Assembly: GCA_018882485.1 (NCBI GenBank)
Contig: VERU01000118.1
Coordinates: 1-7,364, forward strand
Length of the DNA stretch: 7,364 bases
Reading direction: 5' to 3'
From: Rhodoferax sp.
Lineage (GTDB): Bacteria > Pseudomonadota > Gammaproteobacteria > Burkholderiales > Burkholderiaceae_C
Shown here: one piece after another, positions 6,094-7,364 of the stretch
Numbering within the stretch: the stretch's first letter is position 1
Layout of the letters: every line of letters starts with the position of its first letter
Notes under the pieces: generated by a model
What the model was told of the DNA's origin: nothing
The model's input: the letters and a program-made list of their open reading frames with translations, nothing else
Databases searched by the model: none
Translations under genes and position numbers: made by a program

Positions 6094-7050
6094 ATTGGAT
6101 TCCTGTTTGGGATGGGTGCGATGCAATTCCTGGGCCACGGGCGGTGCACCTCGGACAAGCCGCACCTCATGGCTCAACTGCACATCGCAAGGGTCGACCG
6201 AGCCAACAAGTGGTGCGGCCTGCGCCGGCTCAGGCGCACAGGCCAGGGCCAGATGGCCTGCGCCGGCCCACTGGCCCGAGGTGGTGTCCAGGCCAAGCCA
6301 ACCGGGGCCTGGCAGGTACACCTCGCACCAGGCGTGCAGTTCGGTATCGTCCGCCAGGACTGCAGCGGAGTCGCTTGTGTGGCCTTGGGCCTCGTGCAGC
6401 TGAATCAGGTAACCCGACACAAAGCGCGCCGCCAGCCCAAGTTCACGCAGCAGCTTGACCATCAGCCATGCGCTGTCCCGGCAGGAACCGCGGCGGTTCT
6501 CAAGGGTTTCCTGCGGCGTCTGCACGCCCGGCTCGTACCGGACCGTGTAGGCGATGTCCCGGTGCACCTGGTGGTTGAGCCGTTGCAGGAAATCCGTGGT
6601 GGGCATCGACTGCCGTGGCAAGGTGTCGAGATAGGCCCGCAGGTAGGGGCTGGCGGCGTGGTGACTCGAGGCCAGGTAGGGGGCGAGATCGGCCTGCAGC
6701 GCAGGCGAGTAGCGGAAAGGGAACTGCGCGGCCTCTTGGGTGGGCTGCCTATCGGACCAGGCGTTCAGGTCGATGTCGGCGGTGAGTTCCACGCGAAGCG
6801 CGAGCTCGGTGATCGGCCGCGCAAACTCCACACGGGCGCATCGATTGCCCCAGTCATCGATTTCCCAGGCCAGGCGCGCAGGCTCTGGCCTGACCTGCAG
6901 GTCGTAGCTGAGCACGGGTGTGGCGCAGTGCGCAGAAGGCGTCAGCCGGATGAGTTGCGGCGACAAGCGCACCGCACGGTCATAGCGGTAGTGGGTGATG
7001 TGTTCGAGACGAACGCAGATGGTCAAGGCACGCTCCGCGCGTTCGCTCAC
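4657..7050 (-). CDS. Fused transglutaminase-like peptidase and circularly permuted type 2 ATP-grasp enzyme
   Basis: A single 797-residue frame carries two complete enzymes. Residues 1 to about 300 are a transglutaminase-like cysteine peptidase/transferase. Its N-terminal region ('RLEHITHYRYDRAVRLSPQL', 14-33) is followed by the core with catalytic Cys190 (GSCRDSAW), His239 (LHAWCEVY) and Asp255 (GLDTTSG). Residues 320-797 are a circularly permuted ATP-grasp (COG2308 type), predicted to use ATP to join a carboxylate to an amine. Motifs are 'VLEDNLRVPSGVSYMLENR' (482-500), 'NAIGTGVADDKS' (634-645), the glycine-rich loop 'VVKEVHGAGGYGMLVGP' (689-705), 'HIDLRPFVLSG' (749-759) and 'NSSQGGGTKDTWVL' (782-795). 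Both parts are cytoplasmic, with no signal peptide. These domains are usually separate genes. The GTG start overlaps the Anbu stop (GTGA). TTG at 7026, preceded by GGAG, is an alternative start. The 20-residue linker before Met320 has no stop codon. Confidence 0.9.
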   Translation of the reverse strand: MSERAERALTICVRLEHITHYRYDRAVRLSPQLIRLTPSAHCATPVLSYDLQVRPEPARLAWEIDDWGNRCARVEFARPITELALRVELTADIDLNAWSDRQPTQEAAQFPFRYSPALQADLAPYLASSHHAASPYLRAYLDTLPRQSMPTTDFLQRLNHQVHRDIAYTVRYEPGVQTPQETLENRRGSCRDSAWLMVKLLRELGLAARFVSGYLIQLHEAQGHTSDSAAVLADDTELHAWCEVYLPGPGWLGLDTTSGQWAGAGHLALACAPEPAQAAPLVGSVDPCDVQLSHEVRLVRGAPPVAQELHRTHPKQESNMGLAFDEMRDGTNTVRTHYQIYADWLDRQSMASMSVRREEAEVIFRRVGITFAVYGEKDEDGAGTERLIPFDLLPRIIPGAEWQRLQRGLEQRVTALNRFIHDVYHGQDIIRAGIVPADEVLRNPQFRPEMVGLDVPGGVYAHIAGIDIVRAAQPDGSGTYHVLEDNLRVPSGVSYMLENRKMMMRLFPDLFSLHRVAPVAHYPDLLLATLRSMAPAGGNEPTVVVLTPGMYNSAYFEHAFLAQQMGIELVEGQDLFVRDDQVFMRTTQGPKRVDVIYRRIDDDFLDPQAFRPDSSLGCAGLMRAYRMGHVTLCNAIGTGVADDKSIYAYVPQMVEFYLGEKPLLENVPTWRCREPQSLSYVLAHLKDLVVKEVHGAGGYGMLVGPASTQAEIEAFALRIKANPANYIAQPTLSLSSCPTFVEQGIAPRHIDLRPFVLSGKTVQMVPGGLTRVALKEGSLVVNSSQGGGTKDTWVLDA
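6101..6105 (-). promoter_or_regulatory. Internal Shine-Dalgarno-like site before the ATP-grasp part
   Basis: CAGGA on the minus strand, seven bases before the in-frame ATG at 6091-6093. It lies inside the linker codons of the fusion gene, where a purine-rich tract is not needed for protein function. It supports internal initiation but is a moderate match only. Confidence 0.5.
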
Positions 7051-7364
7051 ACAATCAGCTGCCCCGGATTGGTCACCTTGCGCAAGGGCTCGTAGCGGTC
7101 AGAAACGGTGCGCAGCGGAGAGTCGCTGCCGCCGCCGGCCCAGTGCGGGTCCTCGATGCCTTCGAAGACCTCTCTCAAGCGCTGGCCCCAGGTGCTGCGG
7201 ATCATCCTGAAATAGGGGTTGTGGTCGTCGATGCAGATGTGCTGGTCGCTGGAGAAGCTGCCTTCACGGTAAACGACCAGGTCCAGCGGCAGACCCACCG
7301 ACAGGTTGGATTTGAGGGTGGAATCCATGGAGATCAGCGCGCACTTGGTGGCCTCATCCAAGGG
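7047..7364 (-). CDS. anbu: Anbu proteasome-like peptidase, C-terminal part (runs off the right edge)
   Basis: Anbu (ancestral beta subunit, COG3484) is an Ntn-hydrolase related to proteasome beta subunits and HslV that self-assembles in the cytoplasm. Only the last 105 residues are present. The N-terminal catalytic Thr region lies outside the window, so activity cannot be judged. Recognisable segments are 'EATKCALISMDSTLKSNLSV' (an Ntn-fold helix and strand near the subunit core), 'GLPLDLVVYREGSF', 'NPYFRMIRSTWGQRLREVFE' and the C-terminal 'PLRKVTNPGQLIV'. The family is usually about 240-250 residues, so slightly more than half is missing. Its TGA stop overlaps the GTG start of the transglutaminase/ATP-grasp gene by four bases, placing it in that operon, in line with the known clustering of Anbu with these genes. 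It probably degrades or processes the peptide product or tagged proteins; that role is inferred. Confidence 0.88.
   Translation of the reverse strand, partial: PLDEATKCALISMDSTLKSNLSVGLPLDLVVYREGSFSSDQHICIDDHNPYFRMIRSTWGQRLREVFEGIEDPHWAGGGSDSPLRTVSDRYEPLRKVTNPGQLIV

Noticed and set aside
4804..7095. Very long plus-strand open frame (763 codons) opposite the transglutaminase/ATP-grasp gene
   Set aside because: It is the antisense of a clearly conserved enzyme. Its translation is rich in His, Gly, Val and Gln with no recognisable domain, as expected when GC-rich codons are read backwards.

Overview
The window is GC-rich, densely packed DNA with every supportable gene on the minus strand, so it reads from right to left. 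Gene content, codon use and gene order fit a betaproteobacterium, most likely Burkholderiales/Comamonadaceae. That assignment is inferred from protein resemblance, not from a marker gene. No RNA genes, insertion sequences, CRISPR arrays or phage remnants are visible. No gene-free stretch reaches 300 bases; the two largest gaps are 3481-3631 and 2158-2292, and both contain regulatory-looking structure.

Right half (7364 down to 3632): a predicted amidoligase/peptide-tagging operon. It begins with the C-terminal part of Anbu, the proteasome-like peptidase (7047-7364). A 4-base GTGA overlap leads into a 797-residue protein (4657-7050) that joins a transglutaminase-like cysteine peptidase domain to a complete circularly permuted type 2 ATP-grasp enzyme. 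Fourteen bases later comes an alpha-E protein (3632-4642). These four activities are known to cluster in bacteria and were predicted from genomics to make and process a peptide or peptide tag; the product is unknown. Unusual here is that transglutaminase and ATP-grasp share one uninterrupted reading frame, while the ATP-grasp part keeps its own ATG and a Shine-Dalgarno-like sequence.

Left half (3480 down to 1): a branched-chain-amino-acid-type (HAAT family) ABC importer operon. Its order is periplasmic binding protein (2293-3480), permease LivH (1294-2157), permease LivM (288-1286) and the first 98 residues of the ATPase LivG, which runs off the left edge. The permease and ATPase genes are tightly coupled. 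The binding-protein gene is separated from them by 135 bases holding two tandem hairpins, the second a textbook intrinsic terminator. That would give more binding protein than permease. The ligand cannot be read from sequence; it may be an aromatic acid rather than leucine/isoleucine/valine.

The 151-base gap between the operons (3481-3631) is AT-rich compared with its surroundings. It holds a perfect 12-base inverted repeat (3561-3572 and 3605-3616) and a separate short dyad (3543-3554), which look like operators controlling the importer.
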